From the NCBI GenBank assembly GCA_031841125.1, contig CM063106.1, forward strand, positions 18,848,001 to 18,912,000: a stretch of DNA of 64,000 nucleotides, given 5' to 3'. Positions 22,474-36,392 of the stretch are shown here, one piece after another (within the stretch, counting starts at the first letter, position 1; each line of letters starts with the position of its first letter). Position numbers and translations under genes: made by a program. The stretch is from Acanthococcus lagerstroemiae (Eukaryota > Arthropoda > Insecta > Hemiptera > Eriococcidae). The notes beneath the pieces were generated by a model. It was not told where the DNA came from, searched no databases, and was given only the letters and a program-made list of their open reading frames with translations.

Positions 22474-25400
22474 AACAGTCGAAGAATATTACAAGCAATT
22501 ATTCTATGAAAATAAAATACGTAGCTTTATATAGAACATTAAGGTAGTGCAGAAGGTTCTTATGTAAGTTTGAAAAAGTCTCAGATCCAGTTCTGGTTCT
22601 GCTTCATATCCAGGTATAGAACATTTTTTCGTAATTAACGTACATTAATGCCAACACGCAAGTTAATCATAACCCATCAACAACAGATAATAGCTTATAC
22701 CAACAAATCGCGATAGCCAGAATATCGTAATTTTCTGCCCGATACAGCATCTCCGTCAAATTCTAAACCAAATTTTCAATCGGTCCTCGCAATCGCGTCT
22801 AGACCGAGGTACTTTTCATCTGATAAACGCTGTTGTGTAACTAGACAGTGGACAACCCGGTTTCCTGTTCCTCATTCATTTTCCAGCTTCACGCGTTAAA
22901 TCGTGTTCAAATTACCAATTATATTACACCCGAACAGAGAGAACACCAAAAGTAGGTACACGGCACATACACGATTTATTCCGCAAAACTCTCACAGCTA
23001 CCAATCGAGAAGCTCGCTCGCGGATCGCTGTAAAAAGTAATCAATTTTCTGCATTGCGAAATAGCCCTCTACCCGCCCACTCAGCAGGCTGATCACTGCA
23101 CATATGAATAAGATTAATTGGCTCCACAATTACGAGTAGGAGCGCCACCGACTCGCCGACCGGTCTTGGTTTGCTCTCCAGCCTCCTTGTAAGGTGTTCA
23201 AATTTTTCGCGCCAAGACTCAGTACGTGACGGCGTGTCATCGCCCAGGACAGAAGACAACATGTGTAGCTGGACGATGACTCGACTTGAAAATAATAACA
23301 AACTGACTCGGCGCTGGCAGGTTGACAGATACCTGTGCGGTTGGTGTTACAATGTATTCGCAATGTGCACAGCTTTTTGCACAGTCCGCGATGTCTGACT
23401 CCCACACTCCATACACGTGTTTCGAGTCGTGTGCACGGCCAGCTAAATGGCTGCACGCTGGCCGCCGATGACGACGACCGTACACGAGGAATTGAAGGGC
23501 GCAGACAGCACGTCGCTGCCACTACCATCGCCGGGCCCACTGCAAGCCACTAAACGGTAAACGTATCTACTGAACTATGTGAACCATTGACTCACACCTG
23601 AAGACCTAAACCTACAAAGCGGTACACCCGCTCCACGGGACCGCCGCGCCGGTTACTATTAGTTATTTCGATCACGAACTGATCCTGGTCGTGGAGCCTG
23701 TTTCGTGACATTTTTCAATGATACGTATTTTTATTCTTCTTTCGAAAACCCGTATCGACGTAATTACGCGATAGATATTCAAATCGACGACAGATATAGA
23801 CCTGCCGTATCGATCGAAAATATTGAGTAGCACAGTATTGTCAAAAATGGAAAAATACAGGTAATTCCGTATCAACAGGACCCTTCTTGCGCTTGGGTTT
23901 TCAGATTTCTTCTAATTTTGAGCGATCCTCTAGGCCTGCTAAGAGGAGGAGAGAAAAGGGTGATTACCTCGGGCCTGTATTTCTGTGTACGTATTTCCTT
24001 ACCACTCCCCCGTTCTCGCTGTACCACTGATTGCATGGTGATATCAGCATACGCACACAGTGCCCGTATTATTCTAGTTGATTTTTTCAATTTTAAGCCC
24101 ACCTCCTTTCTAAATAAGTACCTCAATTTTGAGATTGCACCAAAAGAGATCAGAATTGAGTTTGGCGACGCTTCAGCCGCCTCTAACATTTCATAATGAA
24201 CATCCATAATGCATTCCTTAACTCTTTTTATTTTGATCCGTTCCTAATTCTTCAGTTTCAAAATCATTTTAATACAGGTACTACGAGCATGGCCCCGCGA
24301 ACTTTTCTTATGAAAAATCCAAAGAGCCTCAAGTTTAGATTGAAATTGTTTTTGGTTTAGGCCGCATTAGACGAGCTGCAACTCAAACTTTGACTTCGAG
24401 CCTTCTTCGAGCCCAACTACTAGCATACCTACAAAGCTCTAAGGGGATGACGCTAATCTTAAATGTAAATTTCGCGAATTTTCATTATTCAGCCGTGTCA
24501 TAATTCGATCCAGTTACACCTTATTTGAATCGATATCCTCCCCTCTCTCGGCCTCCAAGTCTGTAACCCGCTACACAAACGAAAACAAGCAGCTAGCTGC
24601 TGGAAGAGGGTCGGCTCTGGACTAGAAAATTAGAAACTAGTTTATTTGTTCAGAAAAAAAGACCCGTATCTTAATAGTTATTAAAGCCGTTTTTACTAGG
24701 CTTCTTTACAAGCTACAAGCTTTTAGTTTTTAACCTACATTGCGTAAATGCTACAAGCTACAAGTTGGGACCCAACTTTTAGCTTTCAGCATGTTTTTAA
24801 ACGAAAAACATAAAGGAACAGTCAAAAAAAATTCTGGCAAACATGCCGCTTCGCAAAAAGACCTATGGATAGTCATGTTTAAGTTTTGTTTGTTTTTTTC
24901 CCTTTTCCCTCACCAACTAATTAGGATGACACTACAGGCAGGTAAGTTCAGGGCTTCAAACTGCGAAGCTGCAGACTGCAATCAGGAGGAAACACATTCT
25001 TTGAAGGAAGTGTCTACAAAATATTAATGATATTATAATGAATAATGACTCAAATTTGAATTAAACGAATTTGTGGAGTTAAAAAACGTTTTTCTATATT
25101 ACTCAATTCAACCAATTCAGGTGGCATCTTAGGATGAGGAAATCGTAACTCTTCATACGCCAAAAACTCAGTATTGACATAAGAACGATAGAAAGTACCT
25201 TGATAATAATTACAATTAATTATGAAATAATCAAAACAGTGTAATTCAGGAATGTTAACGGCTTCGACGACCCTAATAAAAACTTTCACGAAAAATACCT
25301 GATCAACACAGAACAACAGAACACACCGCTTATTCGAAAAAACCCAGAGATAACGAGAATTCCTTTTCCGTATTATTCCCTTTAATGCGTTCAGAATTCA

Positions 25401-25850
25401 TTTTCCGTTTTAATGTGTTCTACGCGGTAATCAAACAAAACAGTAAACATAAACACTAATGCTGACAATTGACAGTTCGACTGCGTCGTGTCAATTGCGT
25501 TTAAACAAACAGTAAACGTAACAATATAAGCCTGTATTTCGTTGATAAGAACATCAAGATGAAGGAGTATTCCGCTGATAAGAACACTGGGTTGTTTTAT
25601 ATGGCTGTAAAACTGATCCTGAGATCAAAGGTCATACTGGAACAGAAGATGGAAATTTTGATTGCAATAGGCTCCCTGCTGAAAACGTTCTGCAAAAAAC
25701 GTGACCATCGTGATGTAGTCGTGTATTCCTCTCTACATAGTCATTCGTTCCATCACATTTCGACTGGCCAACACGAAGAATGCCGAGCGACGCCGAGAAT
25801 GGACGACTAGAGAAGGCATTGTAATGTGGGTATGCGCGTCAATGCGGTCG
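22474..25850. other. No recognised gene; CpG-richer segment at 22.99-23.65 kb
   Basis: About 22990-23650 is GC- and CpG-richer than its flanks, with overlapping ORFs on both strands: 23130-23540 (-, 136 codons), 23171-23398 (+), 23237-23485 (-), 23335-23553 (+). The mutual overlap and lack of any motif argue that composition, not selection, keeps them open. It could be a promoter-proximal or untranslated exon. ORFs 23872-24207 (-), 24740-25027 (+) and 25559-25810 (+) are equally unrecognised. Confidence 0.4.
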
Positions 25851-25855
25851 CCTAG

Positions 25856-25995
25856 ACGTCATCTTCTTCTTCAGGTGCCATATCCGATGCCGGACGTTGG
25901 TGGTCGCGGTTTCTGACGCGCGACTTTCCTGGGCAGGGATAGTCAGGGTAGTTTGCCGTTGCTTTTCCCACAGTTTCTTGCGTTAGAGTTTTCCT
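25856..25995 (-). repeat. Dispersed repeat, family GGATATGGCACC (copy 1)
   Basis: On the minus strand this reads GGAAAACTCTAACGCAAGAA, GTGGGAAAAGCAACGGCAAA, CTACCCTGACTA, CGTCCGGCATCGGATATGGC and then ACCTGAAGAAGAAG. The same series, with small changes, is at 51128-51260 on the + strand, and the 3' part recurs at 57335-57405 (-). It has no ORF. The GAAGAAGAAG tail suggests a 3' end of a retroelement or SINE, but the family is not identified. Confidence 0.72.
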
Positions 25996-27404
25996 TCGAA
26001 AAAAAGGAATTTACTTTGACAACAGTAACTAGGGACAGCTCTGATGTACACATAACATGCAATAATGCGAATTTCAGGTACCGATATCATCAACTGAAAT
26101 TTTTTAATTAAAAGATCTCAAATCTCGTGTCTTAAAGAAAATTTGAAAAAAAAATCCTAGAAGTACTTCCTCCTATACTAGTTCATTATTCGCAAACTCC
26201 CCGATGTCATTTTTTTAATTTACAAACAGTAAGATCTTGAGTATTTTAAAAATTAGCACATTCAGGTTAAGTTTTGCATGTTTGCATCGGATTAAACAAA
26301 GTAATCCGAGTGTGACCATAATTGTTTACCCGAAAATAGAATTTGAAAATGAGGGGCGGTGACTCAGAAATTATAATTCCATTTTAACGCCTTGCAAATT
26401 TGAGTCAAGTTCTATTATTTTCAAATGTCATACAAAAACAAACCATTTTATCAATAAGAACTTTACCATAGGAGTGGTTCCTAGCAGGGCAATGACTAGC
26501 GACACCTAGAGAAAAATTCATGAAATAACAACATGGCGAAGTGAAGGTAACTCACCGTAACTCTGCATAGCCAAAGGTAACACCAAGTGACATAGCCGGG
26601 GGGGGGGACGAATGCCCCGCAGATGTCACACGGGCAGAAACCATACTTCTGTGCCAGACCTCTCAGGCACTGTATACTTTTGACATTGAAAATAATAATG
26701 GAATTGGTTCAAGTTTGCAAGGTGTTCAAATAAAGTTTGACGATTTGAGCTCTGATGCCAATAGAGGTAATGGCAACGGTTCACAAATTCAAGATCCAGC
26801 GATTCTCTATTTTTTCCCCCGCCCAGGGTAGAACGCTCAAAAATTGCTCAGACACGAGTAGGCATGCTTTGAATCCGATAAGTGACAAATCACAGATGAA
26901 CATCCTTTCGTGATCAACCAACAGGAACCTTGAATTCAATTTCCCGCTCCCCATACTCTATTTGAAAGATTAATATCTCACCTCCGGTTTTATACATTGC
27001 TGAGTATACTGTGAGAAGTAATTACCGACTGAACAACTCATATCAAAGAAACAAAAATTGTGTACCTATATCCCCTAGAACCATAAATGGCCTTGAATTA
27101 AAATACTATTTAATATTCACGTAAAACCGTTACAGGAAGAATCAGTTTTACTCTTTTAGAACTGAAAAAATGAGGCTCCAAGTGAGGTTCATTCCAGCCG
27201 AAAAGATCAGTGGTTACCACAATTATGAAAGTCTTTACCGGTATAACATACAACATTTTTGATTTGTTATAAACAGCATTTAAAACCCTACTCAACTATT
27301 AACGATTTTCACTTGCACCATTTACAATTATAATTATTAAAAATAAAATCCATCGCAGGATCCATCAATCCACCGATTCGGATATTACTTCATGCTTCGT
27401 CGGC
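25996..27404. other. Mostly unrecognised sequence with one G/C hairpin
   Basis: The only structure noticed is at 26587-26629, annotated separately. ORF 27110-27295 (-) is not recognisable. Confidence 0.4.
26587..26629. repeat. 43-bp hairpin GTGACAT...ATGTCAC
   Basis: A perfect 7-bp arm GTGACAT (26587-26593) pairs with ATGTCAC (26623-26629). Inside, a poly(G) run pairs with GCCCCGC. It may be a collapsed remnant of a G-rich-ended element like those at 15.2 and 27.4 kb. Confidence 0.6.
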
Positions 27405-27591
27405 ATGTTAAGCAGGGCCGTATAGAAAGGGTGGGGGGAGTGTTAGAGAGGTCTGACAACCACCCCCCCCCCGGGTACGACCGTTCGCTTAAAAATTCAG
27501 GAAAATGCGGCTCTCAGAAACATTAGAAACCCCATATGTTAGGTCAACCCCCCCCCCTCGCCATATTCCTGGATACGACACTGATGTTGAG
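27405..27591. mobile_element. 171-bp non-autonomous hAT-like element with 8-bp duplication
   Basis: The element is 27413-27583. Its left end reads CAGGGCCGTATAGAAAGGG and its right end, reverse-complemented, reads CAGTGTCGTATCCAGGAAT. Flanks are ATGTTAAG (27405-27412) and ATGTTGAG (27584-27591), 7 of 8 identical. Two poly(C) tracts (about 27463 and 27547) sit inside. It has no coding capacity. Confidence 0.82.
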
Positions 27592-30155
27592 TCAGTAATC
27601 TTGGGATGTCGTAATATAAGGAAAAATTAAGTATAATCAGTGGAATGACTGGGGGCAGAAGCGAGGTACGGGGTAAATTGTACCATCCAAAAAATTTTAG
27701 GAGATAGAAAGTATCATTTGTACCTCCCCCCTCCCGCAAAAAAACCAAATAGATAAATGCAGCAAGCTGATGAAAAGGCACCTCGGGAGATTTTAGCGAC
27801 AAGATTTACAAGATGAATTTTTGTTCGTTGATGCAACTTTCGGAGATGAGAATTTTTTAGCTTGTCAACTTAAATTTTTAGTACACTCCTCAAAAAAAAA
27901 AAAAAAAGAAAAAAAAAGAGAGAGAGAGAAAGAAAATGACGCTATTGGGCATAATGATACCCATGGCCCTACTGACAGTGGGATAAGGAAGTTCATCGCT
28001 GCAAGCCTTTGCCATAGTAAAAAAAAACATCTACGTTAGCTTTCCTCATCCAAAAGTATAATTAACACTGCTTTTCAAATTTTAACCTCACCCCCCCCCC
28101 CCATTGCTTCTTTACACTCTAACTCCGGTTCTGTAAATATCAATTTCTCACCTTATCTTTGCCGGCAAGTAGGGATATGTCGATTCTTCCTTCAGCTGAG
28201 TTACTTTTACGTAAGAAAAATGGGCTAACTAAGATTTCTTCACCAGAAGTTACCTTTTTCGAAAACTAGGTACTGCAATGAAGTTTTCGACCATATTATA
28301 CTAATTCGAACTCGACACTAATGTACATGCTTTGTTACATTCACGTAAATCAAGATCTATTAAAGGTTACATCATCAATAATAACACCTGCTGAAAGATG
28401 ATAAAAGATTCTTACCATTCCGCAAATCGCCCACACGTATGTGACCCTACGACCAGTGCCCTTCATTCTTGAATTTTAGCTCATCTTGTTTGCACTTTTA
28501 TTATTTTTTTCTTTCTCTTTTAATCGTTGGCCGCTGACGACATAATGCAAGCAACAAGTTTATATTTCTTCTATTTTTTAAGAAATTGTAAACGGATTCT
28601 AACCTATTTTCGCTACTAAGAGCTTGTTAGTTCAGTTATGACGAAAACATCGTCAGACTTCATGGACTGTAGTGAAAGAACAGGCCTACCGGTCGCAGAG
28701 ATTCCTCCATACCTCCAATAACCGATAAATAATAAAAACTTGTTCGATCTGACAAATTCGACAATCTTTACGAGGAATAATACACACATATGATTCTCGT
28801 TAGAATGTGGAAACAAAAATTATGAATTATTTATGTGAATATATAAATAGTGAGTGTGTGCGTATGTGTGTTTTTTATTGAAAATGAAACGAGTAGTTTA
28901 CTTTCAAATTTACATAAATATTTGATTGGAGTGTAATCAACGAGAGAAAACAAACAAAAAGAAGCGGTGATAATACGCGTGTAACTGTTAATAAAATTGT
29001 TACAGGCACTATAGTTATTTGAGTATACAAAATAATGACAGATAAATTAATCGTTTAATTTTTAATTCCACGAAGTAAGCTCAATTACGGCACACCAATG
29101 GTGTCATATTTCTATACTTCCTTCAAACACTACTCTTTTTCAATTTCGATGATGGATGAAGGAAGTATGACAGATTAATCAATTAAGAAATTTAATGAAG
29201 CTAAGAGTGCCTAATACAAAAAACACACATCTCTTCATTAAAATTGGTAAGAAGTTAGCTACCATATACGTACACGAAGAAACAAATTCTGTGATGGACT
29301 TCTTAGCTTTGACTGGGGCTTTCGCTCGTAGACTGTTCCATGGACAAGTCCCCTCACCAAATCAGCCAGTAGGTCTCATATACAGTAGGGAGGATAGAGC
29401 TGAGAAGTTGCACTTGTTGATTTAAAAAAAAGTGCACAGAAAATATTGAAAGTTTTCCTCGGCTCACACGAATGAAGTTTCAAACAGAGCTTAGTATAAT
29501 TAACATGATAGTTCGATTATCGTATCATTCATCAGTTCGATTATCGTATCATTCATCTTAATATTTATAAGTGAGAGAAATTAGCTTCATTTATATCTTG
29601 AACAAGGGGAAGGGAAAGGTGTGTGGTTGGGTCGCTAAATTCGTTTCTGATGTTATTTTGTCTGTAACCCCTACTGTTGCACAGGAGGCTATGACCTGTT
29701 AAAATGGGCGAGGTAGCATACAACAGCTTCAACAGAGTGTCTACTAAAATTAATAAGTATAAAAAAGATGACTTTAGATGACCTTTATCTGACTTTTTAG
29801 TAGCCTCAAAAGAATACTGGCTCACTTTAATCACTTACTTTTCTGATGCTTCCCTACTTTGTGTTGAATTTAAAATACCGCTCCTATTCTTTCTCTGAAC
29901 TGCATTCATATTCACTGACTTTTTACTCATTAGCTGATGTCTGTACGATCAACTTACATTCTTTCGGCATTCCCCCCCCCCCTCCAACTATTTAATAGAA
30001 TAAAAAAATGTTTAGATGACCTACTGCGAAAAAAAGACGACTTCAGATGACTTAGATGATTTCTTTTTAAATTATGTGACTTTAAATGACTCAGATGACC
30101 GGTATGTTTTTTGAACCGCTTGTTTCATGTTCGATGTATTTCGAGCGTTATCCCC
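27592..30155. other. No recognised gene; purine low-complexity tract at 27.89 kb
   Basis: About 27893-27935 is a poly(A) run grading into GAGAGAGAGA. Near 29765-29800 and 30008-30100 the word AGATGAC recurs several times. ORFs at 28616-28816 (-), 29195-29425 (+) and 29565-29834 (-) have no recognisable motif. Confidence 0.4.
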
Positions 30156-30509
30156 GCCCCTCTCAGGACGTACCGATAGGAGTTGGAAATTTTTCACTCA
30201 GTAGTTGGGAAAATTTACCATTTTAGTTAGGTGAGTTGGGAAAATCCAACAAGTTAAAAGTTGTTTTTTTTTGCTTTGATACTTGTGAATTGAGTTGAGA
30301 AGTTGGGAAAACCCAACAAAGCAAACGGATTCCCTTCTTCTGTTTGATACTTGCGAATTTTGAGTTGAGTTAGTTGGAAAAACCCAACAGGTCACAAGGT
30401 TTTTTTTTTGCTTTGATATTTGGGAATTCTGACTTGAGTTGTTAGGACTTGCACAATTTTTACCCCCTCCCCGACCCAGAAAAAACTCTGGTGCATCCCT
30501 GGTCCCTGT
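30156..30509. mobile_element. 338-bp non-autonomous hAT-like element (GTTGGGAAAA family), copy 1
   Basis: The element is 30164-30501. Its left end reads CAGGACGTACCGATAGGAG and its right end, reverse-complemented, reads CAGGGATGCACCAGAG. Flanks GCCCCTCT (30156-30163) and GTCCCTGT (30502-30509) agree at 6 of 8 positions. Internally GTTGGGAAAA(A/C)CCAACA recurs three times at about 65-70-bp spacing, each followed by T-rich sequence and TTTGATA(C/T)TTG. The copy at 37218-37536 is the same family in opposite orientation. Confidence 0.78.
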
Positions 30510-33500
30510 AGCACCACAGCGACTATTGATCTAAATAACAGAATGGAGCGAAAAAGGAAATGTTCTCAATTTTGCCCATTTATAAATATTTAGGTTAAAA
30601 ACCCTCGTGGTGCTGCAGGCGCAGGCGCTACGATCGAAATAATATCAAAAATAAAATAAGCGACCCAAAAACCAAACGATGTGATTGAAACCGATCAGCA
30701 GGTAACAGCTACGTTACAATTAAAATAAGATCAAAAACTAAGTTAGCGCCCCCTCCCACCACCAAAAAAATTAGATACCACTAATTTTTACTAATTGATA
30801 AATATTTACACGAAATAACACTAATATAATCGAACACCGTATTAATTACATGTCAAGTTCCATTTGAACTTGAAAAAAATTCAAATTTTTCAAATTTTGA
30901 GCACTTTAATTTCATTTGAAAATGCAACTTTTTAGTCCAATACGACTTTCGATTTTTTCTTTTGGGACATATTCTGTCTACCCTAATATACAGTACATAG
31001 CCAAACAAACATTTTTGTGGGTTACCGTTGATGTGTACATCAGTTTACAATTTCTCAAAATACTTACCAATTTGCAGCCCCTTATTCCTTCTCTCATGGC
31101 CACATCGGGGTGAAATTCAGAAAAATCTGCAATTTTCGTTTGTCTGTACTGCATTTGAAATTTTCAGCTCTGTCGACTTCAGCATCATACAGAGGCTAAA
31201 AACAATCAAAAGTCCGGGATTCTCACAATTCATAGTCCTTAATGGACGTTCTTTCAAAGTAACTAGGCTAAAAATTTGAATTGTGCAAGCAGATAAAAAT
31301 TAGACCTTCAAAATTTTCAGCCAGTTACTTCCATAAGAGAAGGAATCAGGGGCTAGAAACTCGTGAGCATTTTAGTGAAATTAAATATTTTAACTGATTC
31401 ACAGTTCTACGCGAAAAATGCTCAAAGATGAAAATATCGTTTCTATATGTATTTTGATGTCCTGAATACGAACCCGCCCTTAAAAAATTTCCTAAACATC
31501 GAGAAACTCCTAAAAAGGGAAAAAAGTGTCGCAACAGTGATTTTTCATATTTTTAGCTAATCTTCTTTTATGTTCATGACTTGGAAATGAGTTTGATAAT
31601 TATAAGGAGTTCTTCAAAATATCAGGAAAATGCAGCAATTCGGAAGGAAAAATAAATGTTCAAGAATTTTGCCGGTTTCAGCTCGATTTCTCATTTTAAA
31701 ATGCTGTCAACTGATGGAGTAACTTCACATACTTTTCCATGTTTTTGACGCTTCAATGCGCTCCAGCGGGGTAAAAATGAAGAGAACGGTGCTATACTGA
31801 AAAAGTATGCCATTCTAACATTTTTCATGTTCTCCACAATTTCAATGTAAGACGGAGAAAAATTCTGAAGTGCAATTCAAAAACGGTTTACGACATTGAA
31901 TTTAGCATGAAAAACAGTTCAAGAATCGTGTGTTTAAGATGGTTAACGTTGACTGGGTACCAAAAACGAGCAATTTGTTAAATACTTTGCTTACATCTGA
32001 ATTTCTCAAATCTTCTGGAAATCATTTGTTTCGGAACCGATTGGCTGGAAAATTGGTTGTGTAAGTAAAAAATAATTTCAGATGAGGTTTCTAGTTGCTT
32101 TACTGCACACTGAAGTATGCAATTTCGGTCTTTTTTTCATGTTTTTCGAAACTTCAACACAAAATTGAGAAAAATCCTGATATGCAGGGGAAAACGGTTT
32201 GCGGCATTGAATTCAGCGTTAAAAATACTTCCAAACTCTTATATTTTTATCTCTGAGCAAAAAGAAAAAAAAAAAAAAAAGAAAAAAAAAAGTTGCAGAA
32301 CAGTGATTATACACAACGGTAACATATTATACATATTATATTGGAGATTCTTCACTTCAATTTCATTTTCAACGAACTGAAAAACATTGAATGAAAAACG
32401 ACAGCAAACTTGATTATCCACGCGAATTTGTAAAAGGGAGGGCGTAACATTCCCTTTACATTTATCTGCATAGCTAGACTATCTAGCTGGCCAACTTTCC
32501 TATCTCACTCGAACAACCTCCAGCCAAATATTTAGTAATACCGAGGCATATTTACCACTCTGTTACAGCTCAGTTGTACTGTATTCAAGGATATAGAAAA
32601 AATTCAATCCCACGTTAAATTCTGCTGAGCTCCCTATACGAACACCAAAGTTACAGCTAAATTCGGGAACTCCGACCCTTTTGAAGAAATCGAGATGGGG
32701 ACGAATTTCTTCCTCTTCCTTTCCCTTCCCACGCCATGCCTGAAGATATTCATTATACCGATGAGCTGCTTACAACGCCAAAATGTACAAGATATAATAA
32801 GATCACTATTTATAATCTGCAAATGAGGTGGCATTTGCCAGCTATTTCTTTTGAAAGGGAAATTACACCAAACAACGAATACAAAATGAGCTATTGAACT
32901 GGACCTTGACAATACAGCCTGAAGGCTCACCATATACATGTGAAGTATACTAAATATTATTCAGTCTTCGTGTCTTCGTCTCGTTTTTCGCCTCATTGTA
33001 AAAATTTCACAATGAAAATTTTCAATCCAGGATCGTCGTGTCAGTTTTTCTGTAAGGTTGCGAAATTAGGGAAATTATAATACGACGAGACGTATATTGA
33101 AATGCGAGCAACCCACCTACCTATTGAAAATCGAATCCGCGTGACTAAATATTGCATAGAACACGATCGTGCTGCACACAGTTTTTTATTTATTAACTAG
33201 TTATCAAACTGTTTAATCTCGGCATTAAAATTTCAAACCTATATTAAAAGAAGTGCCGCATTATGAACTAATAAGAAGCCGTACGAACGCCTTTAGAGTT
33301 GCAGGAAAATTACCCAGTCGAAAAATCAATTGATCTTGTATCTTGTAAAGTTAAAACTAATGAGAAACGTGCAATCGATAATAGTTTTTCGTATACTGGC
33401 GAGCCAAAGTAGTGCGAATATTTTGGGGCATTTTTTAAAAACTAGTTCAGTTGATAAGCCGTAATGATTATAAGTCTCGGATAGGGCACACCATTAGGCA

Positions 33501-36128
33501 TACAGCAAGTGTGCCAAACTAGAACATTATAGCGCAAAAGATAATAATCATTACTTACTTCTTCTTTTTTTCCGAAGAAGAAGAAACTTGAAATTATTAT
33601 TTCGGTAGCATTAAATAAACCCGAATTCCGCAATCCAAAAAATTTCAAGTCATTAAGTTATAATGTTCCGACCGCATAACCGGCCATTATCTACATTATT
33701 CGGCTTCCTCAAACACATACATTAGCGGAGTACCAACTCCTATGTAGCACGAGGGGATGAAGAATATGTTGACCACATGATAAAATTACGAAGTTCTAAT
33801 CCAAGGACACAACGTACACCCAGCTGTGGCTGATACTGAGACTAAAAATGATAAGACTTTTCCTGATCCACTCAAAGCTTGAAGTGCCACCAGCACGGTA
33901 ATTTTAATCAATTCTATACTTGTAAAGGATGTCCACTTATGCACCACACGTATTATTACTAGTTAGATGAAATTATGGAAACATAATTCCGTGGGAAATG
34001 TGTTTCGTTCCTCCAGAGTGTAATATACAAGTTTATCAAAATTCAAACTGCCAGCTACATCGTGGTCATCAATTTTACTTGTAAAATCAAATCTCACTTA
34101 TCAGTATGTTCCCAGGAGGAAAATGAATATTTTACCAAAAAAAAAACCAGAAGAAATATGGTTTTCACCCCTGGGATGTGATGTACAAATCGATCAAAAT
34201 TCACTATATCAACTGGACCATTTAAAATTACCCCAGCTGTGGAGCCAAGTTCCTCGAATACATTACCAGCAGGAGGGTGAAGATAAAAAAAAAAATAGTT
34301 TCACACAGCAGTTAGGTTTTGCTCCTCGAAATTTTGTTTAATAGTATGTCTCAGAAAAAATCCCCTTCCACCAATCAATGTTTTAGGGAATTCCATTTAA
34401 CAATGGCAACCATGCATGAAATGTTTCCAAATTAATTATATTCAGAAGAAAATAATGAGCAAATAGTACGTCAGCAGTCAAGTGACAAAATTAATGACTT
34501 AGTAAACACTTGTTATATTTTTTCAATTTGAAGATTACAGTTTTAATGAAAATAGAAGTCATTAGTTATCATAACTCAAATAGTAACATTCAAAAACCCA
34601 ACGGTAGTTTTCAAAATGCAATCTACATTTTACTAGTTTTATAAGAGTCAACGCTTTTCAAAAATTTCAAAGGCCAATTCCCAACAATTCTTCTTTTTAT
34701 GCGATGAACATGAGAGAAGTGGGGGCAGTAAGCCAGCAAACTACTCCATTTTCAATCATTGTACAACATTTACAAATCAATTTCGAGTCAGCTACGCCAA
34801 TTACTGCACCGATTCCGATGCAAAAATATATTAAAACTTCAGAACGCATAAGGACCCCGCACTCTTTTATCGTCCTCATTTTCTGGTTTAAATTCGGTTC
34901 AAATCAGAATGTTCGATAAGCATTTCCAAACAGAAAAAATTACATCTTAAGCCTTACATAATAGAATTTCTCACATAAATTTAACAAATAAATAATAAAT
35001 TCGCTTTGTCAATTTGATTATTCACCGCTATGAAACACCAAAATTGAAATAGCACCGCGTTTATTTTAATTAATGCGGAATAACGATTACAGAACTTCAC
35101 ACGTAGATACGCTTTACACGCGTTTCATGTCCGTACAACTTCATTAAAAGTGAATAATCCTGTTTGGTGACCAAGGTTTAGAGGAAAAGAAAAAAAGTAT
35201 CAATCGGACCGAATGCTGTTTTTTTTTTATCCAGGAGCTGGACAACTATCGCTGTTCAAACTGGAATGGATGTTCATTGTTCACAAAAACACGTAACTGC
35301 TAACTGTTATAGTCAGATCGGTAAAGTTCACCAAGTCCACGTTCGTACATTTTATTGGAAGTTGAATACATTGGGTTCAGGTTGGAGCTCCATGAAGCCG
35401 CCTGGGTAGAGGTTAGAGCTGGAATGACTTCATAAATTAATTTAGCGACTCCAGAAACACCATGTTCAATATCATCCAAGGTATAGTTCCCTATGGAGCC
35501 TTCTGCGCAAGAGTGACAGTTAAAATCATCTCAGAAATGACCTTGACAACTCAAGAAATCTTATAATGGATATATAGAGAGCTACTAAACCTAATTTTTA
35601 TGTGTCAACTCCGACGAATTCTGTAGGGTCAGACGTGCGTCTAAAAATACCTGAAAAAATGGATTCAGCGATTCAGAAACCCACCGAAATAGGTTACCCC
35701 AGACGTTCATTTGCTCAACACTGAGTGAAGAACATCATTTCACCACTAAGCCTTGCCCGCCCTGTTTTGGAGCCCCTGTAAATCGTCTACACGAAGTTTT
35801 TTCAAAGACGGCCAAACGTCAAATTATTGAACTGCTCCTCCACTCGTGATTTTCTTCCGGTGCCTCTGCGCCAATTATTTTGTTTACCGAAGTTCATCTC
35901 CTCTCCCTCACACTAGCTTTGGCCCTCAGGAGGAAGAGAGAAGGCCAGACGAACTATCGTAAATTCTTATAAATGTCGGCATCGCAGAGTCTTGTATCTT
36001 TGTAAATATGACACACATGAAAAAAATTATATCAACCATTTCTGTAGAGAATTTTAAGAGGAATATTAGTGAGATAATATTTCCTAAAATAATGCGTTAG
36101 TTTCGAGAAAACCCCAAAAAACTGAATT
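30510..36128. other. 5.6 kb of AT-rich sequence without a recognised gene
   Basis: I see only short unrecognised ORFs (for example 32117-32380 +, 32634-32939 -, 34123-34341 +), a poly(A) tract at about 32266-32292, and no tRNA boxes, clear repeats or transposase/RT motifs. Confidence 0.4.
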
Positions 36129-36392
36129 TTGGCCGGTTTGAACCCTCATAGTCTTGACCTCGCCCCCTGCGACTTTTGGTTATTTCCTCAACTGAAGGCA
36201 GCCTTACGCGATTGTCAATTCAACACGAATCAAGAAGTCATCACCGCGGCGCAGATGTTTTTCTCCTTGTTACCGGCGGCAGAATACGCCAAAACATTCG
36301 ATAAATGGCAAGAACGAATGGACGCCTGTATAGCCATGAATGGCGCTTATTTTGAAAAAGATATTCGTGTACTTAATGAAGATGATGATTAA
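36129..36392 (+). mobile_element. Mariner-type transposase C-terminal fragment
   Basis: The reading frame gives LNPHSLDLAPCDFWLFPQLK, matching the mariner/SETMAR-like block that normally reads HP-YSPDLAPCDFWLFPKLK, with its catalytic D retained and SPD changed to SLD. It ends FDKWQERMDACIAMNGAYFE, the usual W-x-x-R-x-x-x-C-I-x-x-x-G-x-YFE finish, and then an acidic tail and stop. About 88 codons remain open. The DNA-binding N-terminus and the first two catalytic D residues are absent upstream, so it cannot be active. The CDFWLF wording differs from the SNFHSF relic at 6.5 kb, so two mariner lineages are present. Confidence 0.88.

Noticed and set aside
23130..23540. 136-codon minus-strand ORF in a CpG-richer block
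   Set aside because: Other ORFs overlap it in different frames on both strands, and none has a motif. GC-rich composition alone lowers stop-codon frequency.
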